Assembly (NCBI GenBank): GCA_900068845.1
Contig: CEFQ01000012.1
Location: forward strand, 46,621 to 110,620
Length of the DNA stretch: 64,000 bases
Source of the DNA: Enterobacter ludwigii
Lineage (GTDB): Bacteria; Pseudomonadota; Gammaproteobacteria; Enterobacterales; Enterobacteriaceae
Reading direction: 5' to 3'
Positions 41,880 through 50,338 of this stretch are shown here, in pieces. The stretch's first letter is position 1. Every line of letters begins with the position of its first letter. A program made the position numbers and the translations under genes. Under the pieces are notes generated by a model. It had not been told where the DNA came from. It ran no database searches and saw only the letters and a list, made by a program, of their open reading frames with translations.

Positions 41880-42272
41880 ATGAAAAAAATTATCACTTTC
41901 GGAACCTTTGATGTGTTCCATGTCGGGCATTTACATATCTTACAGCGCGCAAAAAAGTTGGGTGACTGGCTAGCCGTTGGGGTCTCTTCCGATGCCTTGA
42001 ACTTTCACAAAAAAGGGCGCTGTCCCGTTTATGATGAAAGTGACAGAATGTCGATTATCGCGGGAATTAAATATGTCGATGTGGTTTTTCTGGAAGAATC
42101 ACTGGAATTGAAGGCTGACTATATTAAAAAATATAACGCCGATACCTTGGTGATGGGCGATGACTGGAAAGGGAAGTTTGATAAATTTTCTTCACTCGCT
42201 GAAGTCATCTATTTAAAACGCACCCCTTCAGTATCGACAACCTCTTTGATTGAAGTAATCAAAAAGTATTAA
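41880..42272 (+). CDS. tagD: Glycerol-3-phosphate cytidylyltransferase-like (TagD family)
   Basis: A 130-residue nucleotidyltransferase, the length of B. subtilis TagD. The start 'MKKIITFGTFDVFHVGHLHI' carries HxGH at 14-17, and the second signature RTPSVSTT is at about 114-121. The family makes CDP-glycerol or a related CDP-alcohol used in surface polymers. In this bacterium it may serve a capsule or LPS decoration. It is a lone gene with low-GC codons in a low-GC stretch, consistent with transfer. There is no ribosome site before the ATG; a TATAAT 13 bp upstream suggests near-leaderless translation. No polymerase gene is adjacent. Confidence 0.87.
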   Translation: MKKIITFGTFDVFHVGHLHILQRAKKLGDWLAVGVSSDALNFHKKGRCPVYDESDRMSIIAGIKYVDVVFLEESLELKADYIKKYNADTLVMGDDWKGKFDKFSSLAEVIYLKRTPSVSTTSLIEVIKKY

Positions 42273-42430
42273 CGCTTCAATTAAAAAGCCGTTAATTCAC
42301 AGCGTTTGATGCGGTTTTCGGGCCCTGTTTGTTTATCAACCCGTTAGCGCCGCGGGCTTGCCTTAAAAAACCTATTTGCTGTTTTCAGCGGCGCGTCACA
42401 TCCTGCAATTACTTTTCGCACAATCCTTAA

Positions 42431-42457
42431 TAAACATTTCCCACACCGCTCCGATAA
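42431..42457 (+). promoter_or_regulatory. FliA (sigma-28) promoter candidate of chemoreceptor
   Basis: TAAA (42431-42434), exactly 15 bp, then TCCGATAA (42450-42457) matches the flagellar class-3 consensus TAAA-N15-GCCGATAA at all but one base. It lies 46 bp before the chemoreceptor start codon. Confidence 0.75.
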
Positions 42458-42503
42458 CTGCTTTAGAAACTTTACAAAAACAACAAACGCAGGAGCAGGG
42501 AAC

Positions 42504-44339
42504 ATGGGACTGGTATCCCGATTACGTAATGTGCGCATCACGCGTAAGCTGTCGGCAGGATTCGGTATGGTGCTGTTGTTAGTGGCGCTGGCGACTGGGT
42601 TGAGCGTGCAGCGCTTCAATGCTATTCACGATATCTATCAGAAAACCAACCTGATTTATGACATCAACATCGAAGTGTTCCAGGCCAAAATTAATCGCCT
42701 CAAATATCTCTATGGTGATGACAAATCCGGTCAGGTGATGGCGAATTACGTCACACATGCGCAGCAGCTCACCCGCGAAGCGAACCAGCTTTCATGGTCG
42801 GATGGCGCCAGAGTGCGGATGGATGAACTCGGCACGCACCTCGCCAGTTTCCAGAGCAGCATTGGCGCCATGACGCAAGCCACGCAGCAACTCAATAGCC
42901 TGCGCGCGCAACTCGATTCCTTAAGCCAGCAAGACATGACCTCGCGCTACACCCAACTGATGCGCACCCCCGTTACCCATCCAGAACTCACCAATCAAAT
43001 TTATGAGCAGCTTTTCGCCATTAGCAACGTGCGCGAAGAAGCCTGGGCGCTGCGTTTTAACGTCAGCGATGCGCTGCGTAAAACGCTGGAGAATCATTTC
43101 CAACAGGCCGATCAGGGTATGAACGCGTTGCTGGCGCAGTTGCCGCCGGAACAGCAGGGCGGATTTACCGCGTTGTGGCAGGATACTGAAAAATTTAAAG
43201 GCCTCAGCCTGCAAGCGGCGGATGCTTATGGCCAGCTGGTTGCTGCAGAGAATACGGTAAAAGTAGCTGGCGATAAGAGCAGTGCGGCCATCAAACAGAT
43301 TATTACCATCGTCAAAGCGCGCAATGATGAACTGGCTAACGGCTCAGCGGCGATGTCATTGCTGATTGGTGGACTGGCGATTCTGTTTGGCATTTTGGTG
43401 GCGTGGTACATCATTCGCCAAATTACACGTCCGGTGTTTCATAACCTTGAACTGGCAGAGCGTATTGCCAATGGCGATCTCAGTTCACAGTTTGCTACCG
43501 ATCGCCATGATGAACTCGGCAAATTGACCTCGGCGATGGGGCGCATGAATGAACGACTGCGCAGCATGATCGGTGATGTGCTGACCAGTGTGAGCAGCGT
43601 GTCGCAGGCGGCGAGCGCTATTAATCAGGGTAACCTTGATCTGTCATCGCGCACCGAACAACAAGCGGCGGCGGTGGTAGAAACCGCCGCCAGCATGGAG
43701 CAGCTGACCGCAACGGTGAAAAACAACGCCGCCAATGCGCGTCAGGCAAGTCAGATTGCCGCTGAGGCCTCGCAAAACGCCAATAAAGGCGGCATCGCCG
43801 TGCGTGATGTGGTGAACACCATGGGTGAAATTTCCGAAAGCTCGAAGAAGATCGCCGATATCACCGCGGTAATAAACAGCATCGCTTTCCAGACCAATAT
43901 CCTTGCCCTAAACGCGGCGGTGGAAGCGGCGCGAGCGGGCGAGCAGGGACGAGGCTTTGCCGTGGTGGCCAGCGAAGTACGCAATCTGGCGCAGCGCAGT
44001 GCCGGTGCGGCGAAAGATATTGAGCAGCTCATCAGCGAATCAGTCGGACGCATCAGCAACGGGCACCAGCAAGTGGCGCGCGCGGGTGAAACCATGGACC
44101 ACATTCTCGGCAGCATCGCGCGCGTGAATGAAATCATGGAAGAGATTTCAGCGGCGTCAGATGAACAGAGCCGCGGCATCGAGCAGATTGCCCGTGCGGT
44201 GGGCGAGCTGGATGCCACCACGCAACAGAATGCCACGCTGGTTAGCGCCTCTTCCCACTCGGCGAATTCGCTGGAAGAGCAGGCGATGATGCTGGAACGG
44301 CTGGTGGCACAATTTCGCTTACAGGGTGCTGCTCGTTAG
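42504..44339 (+). CDS. Methyl-accepting chemotaxis protein with large periplasmic helical sensor
   Basis: A 611-residue transducer. TM1 is at about residues 18-38, a periplasmic helical region of about 250 residues follows (size and pattern fit the HBM two-bundle sensor of McpS-like receptors), and TM2 is at about 287-310. HAMP and the coiled-coil signalling domain come next, with the hairpin tip 'AFQTNILALNAAVEAARAGE'. It ends without the NWETF-type CheR tether. It senses a small ligand and signals through CheA/CheW. The FliA-type promoter at 42431 places it in the flagellar regulon. A strong inverted repeat terminator follows. Confidence 0.92.
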   Translation: MGLVSRLRNVRITRKLSAGFGMVLLLVALATGLSVQRFNAIHDIYQKTNLIYDINIEVFQAKINRLKYLYGDDKSGQVMANYVTHAQQLTREANQLSWSDGARVRMDELGTHLASFQSSIGAMTQATQQLNSLRAQLDSLSQQDMTSRYTQLMRTPVTHPELTNQIYEQLFAISNVREEAWALRFNVSDALRKTLENHFQQADQGMNALLAQLPPEQQGGFTALWQDTEKFKGLSLQAADAYGQLVAAENTVKVAGDKSSAAIKQIITIVKARNDELANGSAAMSLLIGGLAILFGILVAWYIIRQITRPVFHNLELAERIANGDLSSQFATDRHDELGKLTSAMGRMNERLRSMIGDVLTSVSSVSQAASAINQGNLDLSSRTEQQAAAVVETAASMEQLTATVKNNAANARQASQIAAEASQNANKGGIAVRDVVNTMGEISESSKKIADITAVINSIAFQTNILALNAAVEAARAGEQGRGFAVVASEVRNLAQRSAGAAKDIEQLISESVGRISNGHQQVARAGETMDHILGSIARVNEIMEEISAASDEQSRGIEQIARAVGELDATTQQNATLVSASSHSANSLEEQAMMLERLVAQFRLQGAAR

Positions 44340-44347
44340 AAAAAGTC

Positions 44348-44386
44348 ACAGTGGAAGTCGGTCCAGATGGTCTTCCACTGTCTTTG
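44348..44386 (+). terminator. Rho-independent terminator after chemoreceptor
   Basis: ACAGTGGAAG (44348-44357) pairs exactly with CTTCCACTGT (44372-44381), a 10-bp stem, followed by CTTTGCT. Confidence 0.65.
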
Positions 44387-44515
44387 CTCAAAGCGGAATG
44401 TGTACTTTTTATTCGGTTACATGATCGCAAGGTAAATATTCTTAAAATAAAGCGATCCGCTGCTTCTTTTTCCCGTTAAACTGCAATTCTTGTCGCCCTG
44501 ATACCTCTCTCGTGC

Positions 44516-45592
44516 ATGAACTATTACTCACCTGACGATAGCCATTTGAAGCGGCGCTCTCAACGCTTCGTACGCCGCATGTTTATCATGCGCCAGCTCG
44601 GCACGATTTTATGTTTTTTCCCGATTCTCTCGGTAATGATGGAGAGGGATCGTGGCCTGGCGTTTAGCGCCCTGTTATTTTTGAACGCTTTTCTCTGGCC
44701 GTGGCTGGCCTATCGCCGCGCACTGCGTGCCGAGGATTCCACGGCCACCGAGCGGCACAACTTGACGCTCGATGCCGCATTTGGCGGCATATGGGTAGCG
44801 CTAATGGCGTTGAGCCCGCTGCCCTCATTTATCATCATGGCGGTGCTGGCATCCGACCGCTATGCCGCAGGCGGACCTGCACAATTGATTGCTGCAATGC
44901 AGGCGTTTCTTTGCGCGTTTATATTGGTTTGGTTGGTAGATGGTGCGGGCGTCAATCTCACCTTCAGTCTGCGAACCGTTTGGCTGAGTTTGCCGCTTGC
45001 AACCTGCTACATGCTGGTTCTGAGCGTTACCTCGTACAATCTCACCTGGCAACTGCGTAAACGTAACCGCGAGCTGGAACGCATTGCGCTAATGGATCCC
45101 GGTCTGGAAATCCCTAATCGTCGTATGTTTGAGCGGCGGCTGGAAAGCGAATTTCTCAGTACGCGGCGCGGCGATAGCGTGGGTTATTTGCTGTTGATGG
45201 ATCTCGATTATTTCAAATCGGTCAACGATACGTGGGGGCACGAAGCGGGAGATTTTTTGCTGGCGGAGATCTCCACGCTGCTGCGCAATTCTGTAGGATT
45301 ACAGGATATTCCTGCGCGTTTTGGCGGCGATGAGTTGGGCGTGATTGTACATCATGCCAACGACGAATCAGTGATGGCGCTGGCGCAACGCTTGCGAGAA
45401 AAGATTGCGCAGGTGCGCTTACCGGCATCGGCAGAGTATCGTTGTTCGGTGAGTATAGGTATTGCGTCGGCAGCCCATGCGGAGTCGATTCGTCACTGGC
45501 TGCGCCACGCTGATGAAGCGCTATATGAGGTGAAGCGCGCCGGACGCAACGGTGTGCGCGTGTGGCAACCGTCGCTTGCCGGCGCGGCCTGA
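44516..45592 (+). CDS. MASE2-GGDEF protein with altered GGDEL site (DgcC/AdrA-like)
   Basis: A 358-residue protein. The N-terminal MASE2 membrane domain (about residues 20-180, several helices, 'LFLNAFLWPWLAYRRALR') is followed by a GGDEF domain (about 190-350). The domain layout is that of DgcC/AdrA, which makes c-di-GMP to activate cellulose. The signature here is 'ARFGGDELGVIVHH', with Leu replacing Phe, and the RxxD inhibitory site upstream is lost (reads 'GLQD'). 'MDPGLEIPNRRMF' replaces the usual 'DxLTGLxNRR'. Activity could be changed or lost. No good ribosome site precedes ATG 44516. Confidence 0.85.
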   Translation: MNYYSPDDSHLKRRSQRFVRRMFIMRQLGTILCFFPILSVMMERDRGLAFSALLFLNAFLWPWLAYRRALRAEDSTATERHNLTLDAAFGGIWVALMALSPLPSFIIMAVLASDRYAAGGPAQLIAAMQAFLCAFILVWLVDGAGVNLTFSLRTVWLSLPLATCYMLVLSVTSYNLTWQLRKRNRELERIALMDPGLEIPNRRMFERRLESEFLSTRRGDSVGYLLLMDLDYFKSVNDTWGHEAGDFLLAEISTLLRNSVGLQDIPARFGGDELGVIVHHANDESVMALAQRLREKIAQVRLPASAEYRCSVSIGIASAAHAESIRHWLRHADEALYEVKRAGRNGVRVWQPSLAGAA

Positions 45593-45593
45593 A

Positions 45594-46055
45594 TTACCCG
45601 AATTCAGGTTCGCAGTACACAGGAAAGTTCAGCGAGTTAGCGATAAAACAGGCCTCATGGGCTTGATGATGCAGTTCACGCGCGCGATCCGCTTCCGCCG
45701 GATCGCGCAGTGTAATGCGCGGTTTCAGCGTGATGCGGGTAAACCGTCCACGCGTCCCTTCAATCATTGTCCCTTCCGCCGCATCCTCATACGCTTCTAC
45801 GACAATGCCGGCGTCAGAACACAGATGCAGATACCACAATTTGTGGCAGGCTGAGGCCGAAGCCAGCAGCAACTCCTCCGGATTCCAGCGCGTTGCATCC
45901 CCGCGAAACGCCGGGTCAGCGCTCAGCGCCACCGTCTCTTTGCCTGCGGCAATCAGCTCAGCGTTACGATCGTAAGCGGTATAGGAGGCAGTGCCTTTGC
46001 CGCGGTTGCCTGTCCAGCGCACCGTGACCTGATAATGGTGTTCCCGTGTTGCCAT
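45594..46055 (-). CDS. OsmC family peroxide-detoxifying protein
   Basis: A 153-residue OsmC/Ohr-superfamily protein. Redox cysteines are C70 in 'LLLASASACHKLWYLHLCS' and C136 in 'QAHEACFIANSL', the normal pair for thiol-dependent reduction of organic peroxides. 'HYQVTVRWTGNRGKGTASY' and 'WNPEELLLASASAC' are family blocks. AAAGGAG before ATG 46055 is preferred to an upstream codon at 46100. It is cytosolic and converges with the GGDEF gene, with the two stop codons 2 bp apart. Confidence 0.9.
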   Translation of the reverse strand: MATREHHYQVTVRWTGNRGKGTASYTAYDRNAELIAAGKETVALSADPAFRGDATRWNPEELLLASASACHKLWYLHLCSDAGIVVEAYEDAAEGTMIEGTRGRFTRITLKPRITLRDPAEADRARELHHQAHEACFIANSLNFPVYCEPEFG

Positions 46056-46889
46056 TTTTGACGCTCCTTTAGAATGAACATTACTGCAGCAGACTATCAC
46101 GCAGCGCCTATTACCAAATCCTCAAAATTCCCTTTTTTCCGTCTGGCAGAGGGAGATCAAACTGGCGGCTTCCTCGCTGGCGTTGTTAATGGGCGTGGCA
46201 ATGCTGCAGATATCCATCAATCACAGTAGAGTGATGACACAGCTGAAGTTAGCCAGATTGAACGTCATTTTAATGAGTAAAGCGTGGGTGACCGTACGGT
46301 GGCGTTATTTTTTCAAAGATATAATGGCACGGATATCGGGAAAGTTTATGGCATGGGAAATATTTTAACATTCGCGGAAGTCATTAATAAACGAAGCGGT
46401 TTCATTATTATAAACATGTAAAATGAATGACTGTATTGAATGGGTAAATAAAAAATAATTTCCGTGCTTTTTTTTAAATTTTCTATAAATTGACCTGGCG
46501 GTCCTCACCGCACGTAACGAATGATGCTTTGCATCGCCTCTGAAAGCGTTAAGGATTTCCACTTTCAGAGGTAATTTTTTACCTGCTATACCTGCACGGC
46601 AAGATAAACCCTATCAGGAATATTCATCGATTTTAAATTAGCCCTAATAAAGCGTTCCAGGTTTGAGAATATGGCGTAACTCTAATGTGCGGCTTATTGA
46701 TTGTCTTATAAGTGCATAAGTTTTTTAGTCAACAGAATTTAGGCGGACCTAATGAGTAACGGAGATTGTCTTTTATGTCAGGTGCGCAACTCAACCTCAA
46801 GAAAAGCATGAATCACCCGCTGATGACACTGTCTGAACGGGAGCTGAACGTGCGGTAATGCGTTCAACGTTATGAGGATATAGCGTTAC
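46056..46889. other. Low-GC region without supported gene
   Basis: Several frames of 60-65 codons occur on both strands, but none has a ribosome site plus recognisable sequence. At 46775-46858 a 27-codon frame ends 'MTLSERELNVR', which resembles the start of a LuxR-type helix but goes no further. This and the remnant at 46890 suggest decayed small regulatory genes. Confidence 0.5.
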
Positions 46890-47116
46890 ATGAAAAACAG
46901 CGGTGAAATAAACGTTTGCAACATTAACATCGGCGAGGCCGTAAAGCACTGCCAGGCGAAAAAGCCAAATCTCGCGTCGAGCACGCCTTTTCACTTGATG
47001 TGCTGCGCAATTGCCTTGAAATCGTTATGGGCCGCACGCCTGACGATGAAGGCCTAACATCTTGCCCACCACCGCGTTTCCGGCGGGGTGAGAGGTATGA
47101 AATCCCCGCCAGTTAA
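46890..47116 (+). pseudogene. Frameshifted AriR/YmgA-like connector remnant
   Basis: One frame from ATG 46890 reads 'CNINIGEAVKHCQAK', resembling the conserved IIGEAV start of the neighbouring small proteins. A second frame from about 46970 to the stop at 47116 reads 'FSLDVLRNCLEIVMGRTPDD', resembling the C-terminus of AriR ('ADVIRKTLEIVLRYTADD') and of the gene at 47566 ('LDVLLNALKIVVGSTPGEED'). The two halves are in different frames, so the gene is broken. Confidence 0.5.
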
Positions 47117-47159
47117 GATGTTCGTCTAGTCGGATGTTGGTCAGAAAGATTTAATGATA

Positions 47160-47179
47160 TACTGTATATATATCCACTG
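47160..47179 (+). promoter_or_regulatory. Degenerate LexA (SOS) box candidate
   Basis: TACTGTATATATATCCACTG matches the first 14 bases of the LexA consensus and has CAC instead of CAG in the right half. It overlaps a TATACT -10 (47158-47163) and ends 15 bp before the start codon of the small gene at 47195. Confidence 0.4.
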
Positions 47180-47194
47180 GAATCTGGAGTTCAT

Positions 47195-47392
47195 TTGAGC
47201 GATGACACACCTATGCAAGACATCCACGCCATCATTGGGGCAGCCGTCACTCGCCTGCTAACACCAGACCAACATCTTAAGCTTCACCAACTCATTGCTG
47301 AACTGCAGCTGATGAAGGTTCACTCTGCCGGCGTGGAGAGGCGTGATGTTTGTGAACGAGCTATTAGACTACTTGCGCAGCTGATGCACTGA
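47195..47392 (+). CDS. Small YmgA-like connector protein
   Basis: A 65-residue protein starting at TTG 47195 (GGAG 5 bp before) or ATG 47213. The pattern 'IHAIIGAAVTRLL' then 'LKLHQLIAELQLM' then 'RRDVCERAIRLLAQL' is helical and matches the layout of E. coli YmgA ('YEITGQAVLQILRMKINFSL', 'QTLIKQLLVMKSAEEDAFRR'). These small proteins act as connectors to the Rcs phosphorelay and affect biofilm and acid resistance. It is probably paralogous to 48489 and 49369. A LexA-like box overlaps the promoter. Confidence 0.6.
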   Translation: MSDDTPMQDIHAIIGAAVTRLLTPDQHLKLHQLIAELQLMKVHSAGVERRDVCERAIRLLAQLMH

Positions 47393-47565
47393 GCGTAAAT
47401 ACGCGCAATACCATGCTCTGCCATCCCTAAGACGTTCAGCTGAGATGCGTGAGATTACCCAATCCGTGTGAAGTCGCAGGGTTAACTCTCTCAAGCTCGC
47501 CTCAACGAGTCATCCATTTTGCATGTATGCATCGCTCTGTTCTCTGAGATTTCACTGCTCATGAG

Positions 47566-47850
47566 TTACCAGTAAAAGTATGCCCAGCGATCTTCCTCAC
47601 CCGGGGTAGAACCGACCACGATTTTTAATGCGTTGAGTAGCACATCAAGTTGCAGTGGATCAGTGGTGACCTCGATTTCCGTAATGAGGCGCAAAATGAT
47701 GGCACTGTTAGTCACGCTCATACCCTGGCTAACTAACTGTTGCACCACGGCGTCGACAATAGCTGTTTCCGCAGAAAATTTGTCACCTGCATTGTGGAGA
47801 TGATGAGCGATGTCTTTTTCACCGGACGTAAACTGTGTAGTTTGTTGCAT
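47566..47850 (-). CDS. AriR/YmgB-family biofilm and acid-resistance connector
   Basis: A 94-residue helical protein matching AriR (YmgB) from E. coli: 'ETAIVDAVVQQLVSQGMSVT', 'NSAIILRLITEIEVTTDPLQ' and 'LDVLLNALKIVVGSTPGEED' line up with [40 protein letters not shown] and LEIVLRYTADDM. AriR is a dimer that influences biofilm formation and acid survival through the RcsCDB pathway. GGGGAGAG before ATG 47850 sets the start. It is transcribed alone, opposite to 47195. Confidence 0.78.
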   Translation of the reverse strand: MQQTTQFTSGEKDIAHHLHNAGDKFSAETAIVDAVVQQLVSQGMSVTNSAIILRLITEIEVTTDPLQLDVLLNALKIVVGSTPGEEDRWAYFYW

Positions 47851-48488
47851 TTTCTCTCCCCTTTTGTCAGATATTCCTGAAGTAACATTAACTTATGGTT
47901 GTACTTTATACGCCCCACATCCCGGGGCACTCAGGATGGAACTCGGTGTTCAAGCACCGAAAAGCCATCCAGGATTAAATTTAGAACATATTGCTGTTAT
48001 TACCTGTCTTTTTACTCCCAATAGCCTTATGGCTTGGATTCTTGTCTGCCTGCAGGATGTCTAAAACCATTTTACCCAGAGTACCTTGCTGAGCTGGGGC
48101 CGTTCACTTGCGGGCATAATGCCCGATACCGCTGGCTTTATCCGGCTATTTAGACATCTCTGGACGCAGGCGAACCTCGCAAGAGATTTAAATAGAGTCG
48201 AACCTGTTTGAGCATAAAGTTAGACAACTTCCCAAAACTTGTACAGAAATTACTGTTATGTACAGGTGCGTTTTTAGTGAAAAAATGCTTATCTTTTATT
48301 ATCAATTAATTACAGTAGAGTAAGTGGTGAAAAGATAGGCATCTCTTGTCTTTTCAAAGGGTAAAATCTGTGCGCAAAAGGGGATTTATCGATAGGAAAT
48401 GAAAGGTCAGGAGTGAGATAGGGAGGATGTCGATTGATCACGGAGCGCCCTGAGGCGCGTCCTCTGATGGAATCAGGCCGGGCGTTAT
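47851..48488. other. Gene-free region with TGTACA pair
   Basis: No ORF with support. Two TGTACA sites 24 bp apart (about 48240-48266), then an AT-rich stretch (48275-48330), could be a promoter for minus- or plus-strand small genes or RNAs. I cannot identify a specific small RNA. Confidence 0.4.
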
Positions 48489-48758
48489 TTAGCTCTCTCT
48501 GCCGGGGGCCTGTACGTGACCGGATCCAGCAAGCCAGCGTAACTCTTCACGATTTCGTTGAGACGTATTGACGAAGCTTTTTAGCCAGCGCCTTGCCTCA
48601 GCAATCTGTGCAAGTCTGTAATCGCTAACGTCGTATTCGGCCATGGTGCCCAACTCTGTAATCAGTGAATCAATGTTGATTTCTTTCTGGCTGGTGGCAA
48701 GGTTAAACACTGCTTCGCCAATAATGATGTGCCCTTGTTCTTCATCATGAAATAACAC
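48489..48758 (-). CDS. Small YmgA-like protein, paralogue of 49369
   Basis: An 89-residue protein beginning at GTG 48758 with GGAGG 7 bp upstream. The core 'GHIIIGEAVFNLATSQKEIN', 'IDSLITELGTMAEYDVSDYR' and 'LAQIAEARRWLKSF' aligns without gaps to the gene at 49369 ('GYVIIGEAALSIALGQRVVS', 'VHSLIDELDYMANAGGSDAR', 'LSDISEASNWLKSF') and more loosely to E. coli YmgA. The last 26 residues are unrelated and polar. Probable cytosolic connector or small regulatory protein; partner unknown. Confidence 0.65.
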   Translation of the reverse strand: MLFHDEEQGHIIIGEAVFNLATSQKEINIDSLITELGTMAEYDVSDYRLAQIAEARRWLKSFVNTSQRNREELRWLAGSGHVQAPGRES

Positions 48759-49086
48759 TGTGTTTCCTCCAATAAATTTGTGGTAACCACAGTGGACAGT
48801 GTAGTAACAAACCTCATCAAGTTCCTGTCTAAATTCCAGGATAGTGGTTTTATACCTTTATTTCGAACTTTGTAACAATGAAAGGTTACTTCCAACTTGC
48901 TGATAAGTAAGTTAAATAAAAATCATTATTTACATGCCGCACTTTTTATAAAGAATAGTCTCAATTTGGTATGGCCTTATTTGAAATCGTTTTCAAGCCA
49001 AACGATAGCTAAAATTACAGGATTTTTTGTCCCTACATCTTCAATAAGAGAATAAATATTGCCAAAATAATTAAGCAGCATGCATT

Positions 49087-49323
49087 TTACAGGTTGCGAT
49101 AGCGCTGATGTGAGATAAATTTAAGAAGATCATCTAAAATCGTTAAAGATAACAATGCACATACCGCGACGTACTGGCATCCGCTGGTTAAGCAAACGAA
49201 TTCATCCAATTTGGTGTGGGAGTCTTTTTCAAGTGAAACAAAAGGGTATTTGATAGGATAGAGAGTGTCGTCCCTGACATATTCTCCGGCCGGTACACGT
49301 TTAAACGTGACCGCTGAGGTCAT
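49087..49323 (-). CDS. Hypothetical small protein
   Basis: A 78-residue frame following the gene at 49369 on the same strand after 45 bp. The start 'MTSAVTFKRVPAGEYVRDDT' and a hydrophobic stretch 'VAVCALLSLTILDDLLKF' near the C-terminus are the only features. The ribosome site before ATG 49323 is weak. I recognise no family, and it could be non-coding. The preceding 328 bp (48759-49086) hold only AT-rich sequence. Confidence 0.3.
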   Translation of the reverse strand: MTSAVTFKRVPAGEYVRDDTLYPIKYPFVSLEKDSHTKLDEFVCLTSGCQYVAVCALLSLTILDDLLKFISHQRYRNL

Positions 49324-49368
49324 CTTCGTCGTCGTCTTCCGGCCAGAGCCGGACTACGTCCTTTGGCG

Positions 49369-49629
49369 TCAGTTCGTCTCGTCGTTCAGGCCTGTAAGCG
49401 TCTGCAGATAAGGCACATGTCGCACAGCACGCTCGGGCTCATCAAAACTCTTCAGCCAGTTGCTTGCTTCAGAAATATCAGACAACCGTGCATCGCTGCC
49501 GCCAGCATTTGCCATATAGTCAAGTTCGTCAATTAGCGAATGAACACTCACCACTCGTTGACCTAATGCGATGCTTAATGCCGCTTCGCCAATAATGACG
49601 TAACCTTTCCCGTCGTGTTGAAAAGACAT
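49369..49629 (-). CDS. Small YmgA-like protein, paralogue of 48489
   Basis: An 86-residue protein with GGAGG 7 bp before ATG 49629. It shares the IIGEA start, a 'LIDELDYMA' helix and the 'ASNWLKSFDE' end with 48489, and the helical order with E. coli YmgA. The last 20 residues diverge. The two genes probably arose by duplication and then diverged strongly, as identity is limited to the core. Likely cytosolic. Confidence 0.65.
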   Translation of the reverse strand: MSFQHDGKGYVIIGEAALSIALGQRVVSVHSLIDELDYMANAGGSDARLSDISEASNWLKSFDEPERAVRHVPYLQTLTGLNDETN

Positions 49630-50338
49630 AATACATCCTCCATTTAACGTTTATGACAACCTCAACATCAACTGTAGGCCCAAAGGAAAATTTTGCTCAA
49701 GGTTTATTCCTAAAAGTCATATAAACATAAATTTAAATATGTTTTATAGCTGTTACTGTTTCGTTGTGTTACGAGTTGGCAGCGGCAAATTTAACTCTCT
49801 TAGACCGTCTGGGAAAGGTGATAATTGCAGTGAGCAAACCCATATAGATATTAAGGGTTTGAGCCGGGTGAATTTGTTCATCTAGCGTTACCACCGTTTA
49901 ACCTGCCTGATATTGGCACTCACTGTAGGTCTAAAGAGAGATGAACATTCCCAGCCCATGCAAGCCTATTTAAGCTATTGCCATTAATCGCTAAATAGTT
50001 TGATGAGACGTCATGGATGTAGAGATCTGCTTTTATTAAGAATAGCGCTGAGCACATCAATCACTTCTTTTCAATTATGCCCTGCGGATTAAAGATTGTG
50101 GCTGAATCAGCCGATAAACACAGATCAGCCATCTTAGCACTGCAATGGGCCATTGATGATTTTGGTCCTCTCTGCAGCTGAATGGCACCCTGGAGAATGT
50201 TGCTAAACAGGCTGCAGCGAGCGACGGCGTTTGTGCCAGCCATTCTCTTTATCAGAGATTCTTTCCGAAGCACCTGCGGGGTTTTGGAAGCAGTTTGAAA
50301 TGTATACAGCATCGTCAGCAAATAACGGAACCATCAGC
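49630..50338. other. Intergenic region with FliA-type promoter
   Basis: No supported gene. A sigma-28 promoter candidate at 50090-50117 lies in the right part, leaving an untranslated leader of about 215 nt before the PAS-GGDEF gene. A GTG at 50231 and an ATG at 50300 are alternative starts for that gene. Confidence 0.5.
50090..50117 (+). promoter_or_regulatory. FliA (sigma-28) promoter candidate of PAS-GGDEF gene
   Basis: TAAAG, with 16 bp from TAAA, then a perfect GCCGATAA. Spacing is one base longer than the usual 15. It is the only such site upstream of the PAS-GGDEF gene. Confidence 0.6.

Noticed and set aside
46365..46562. 65-codon minus-strand frame
   Set aside because: No ribosome site and low-complexity basic composition; no family recognised.
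48240..48266. TGTACA pair as a possible lux box
   Set aside because: Spacing and sequence do not match the 20-bp lux-box consensus and no LuxI/LuxR quorum pair is present nearby.
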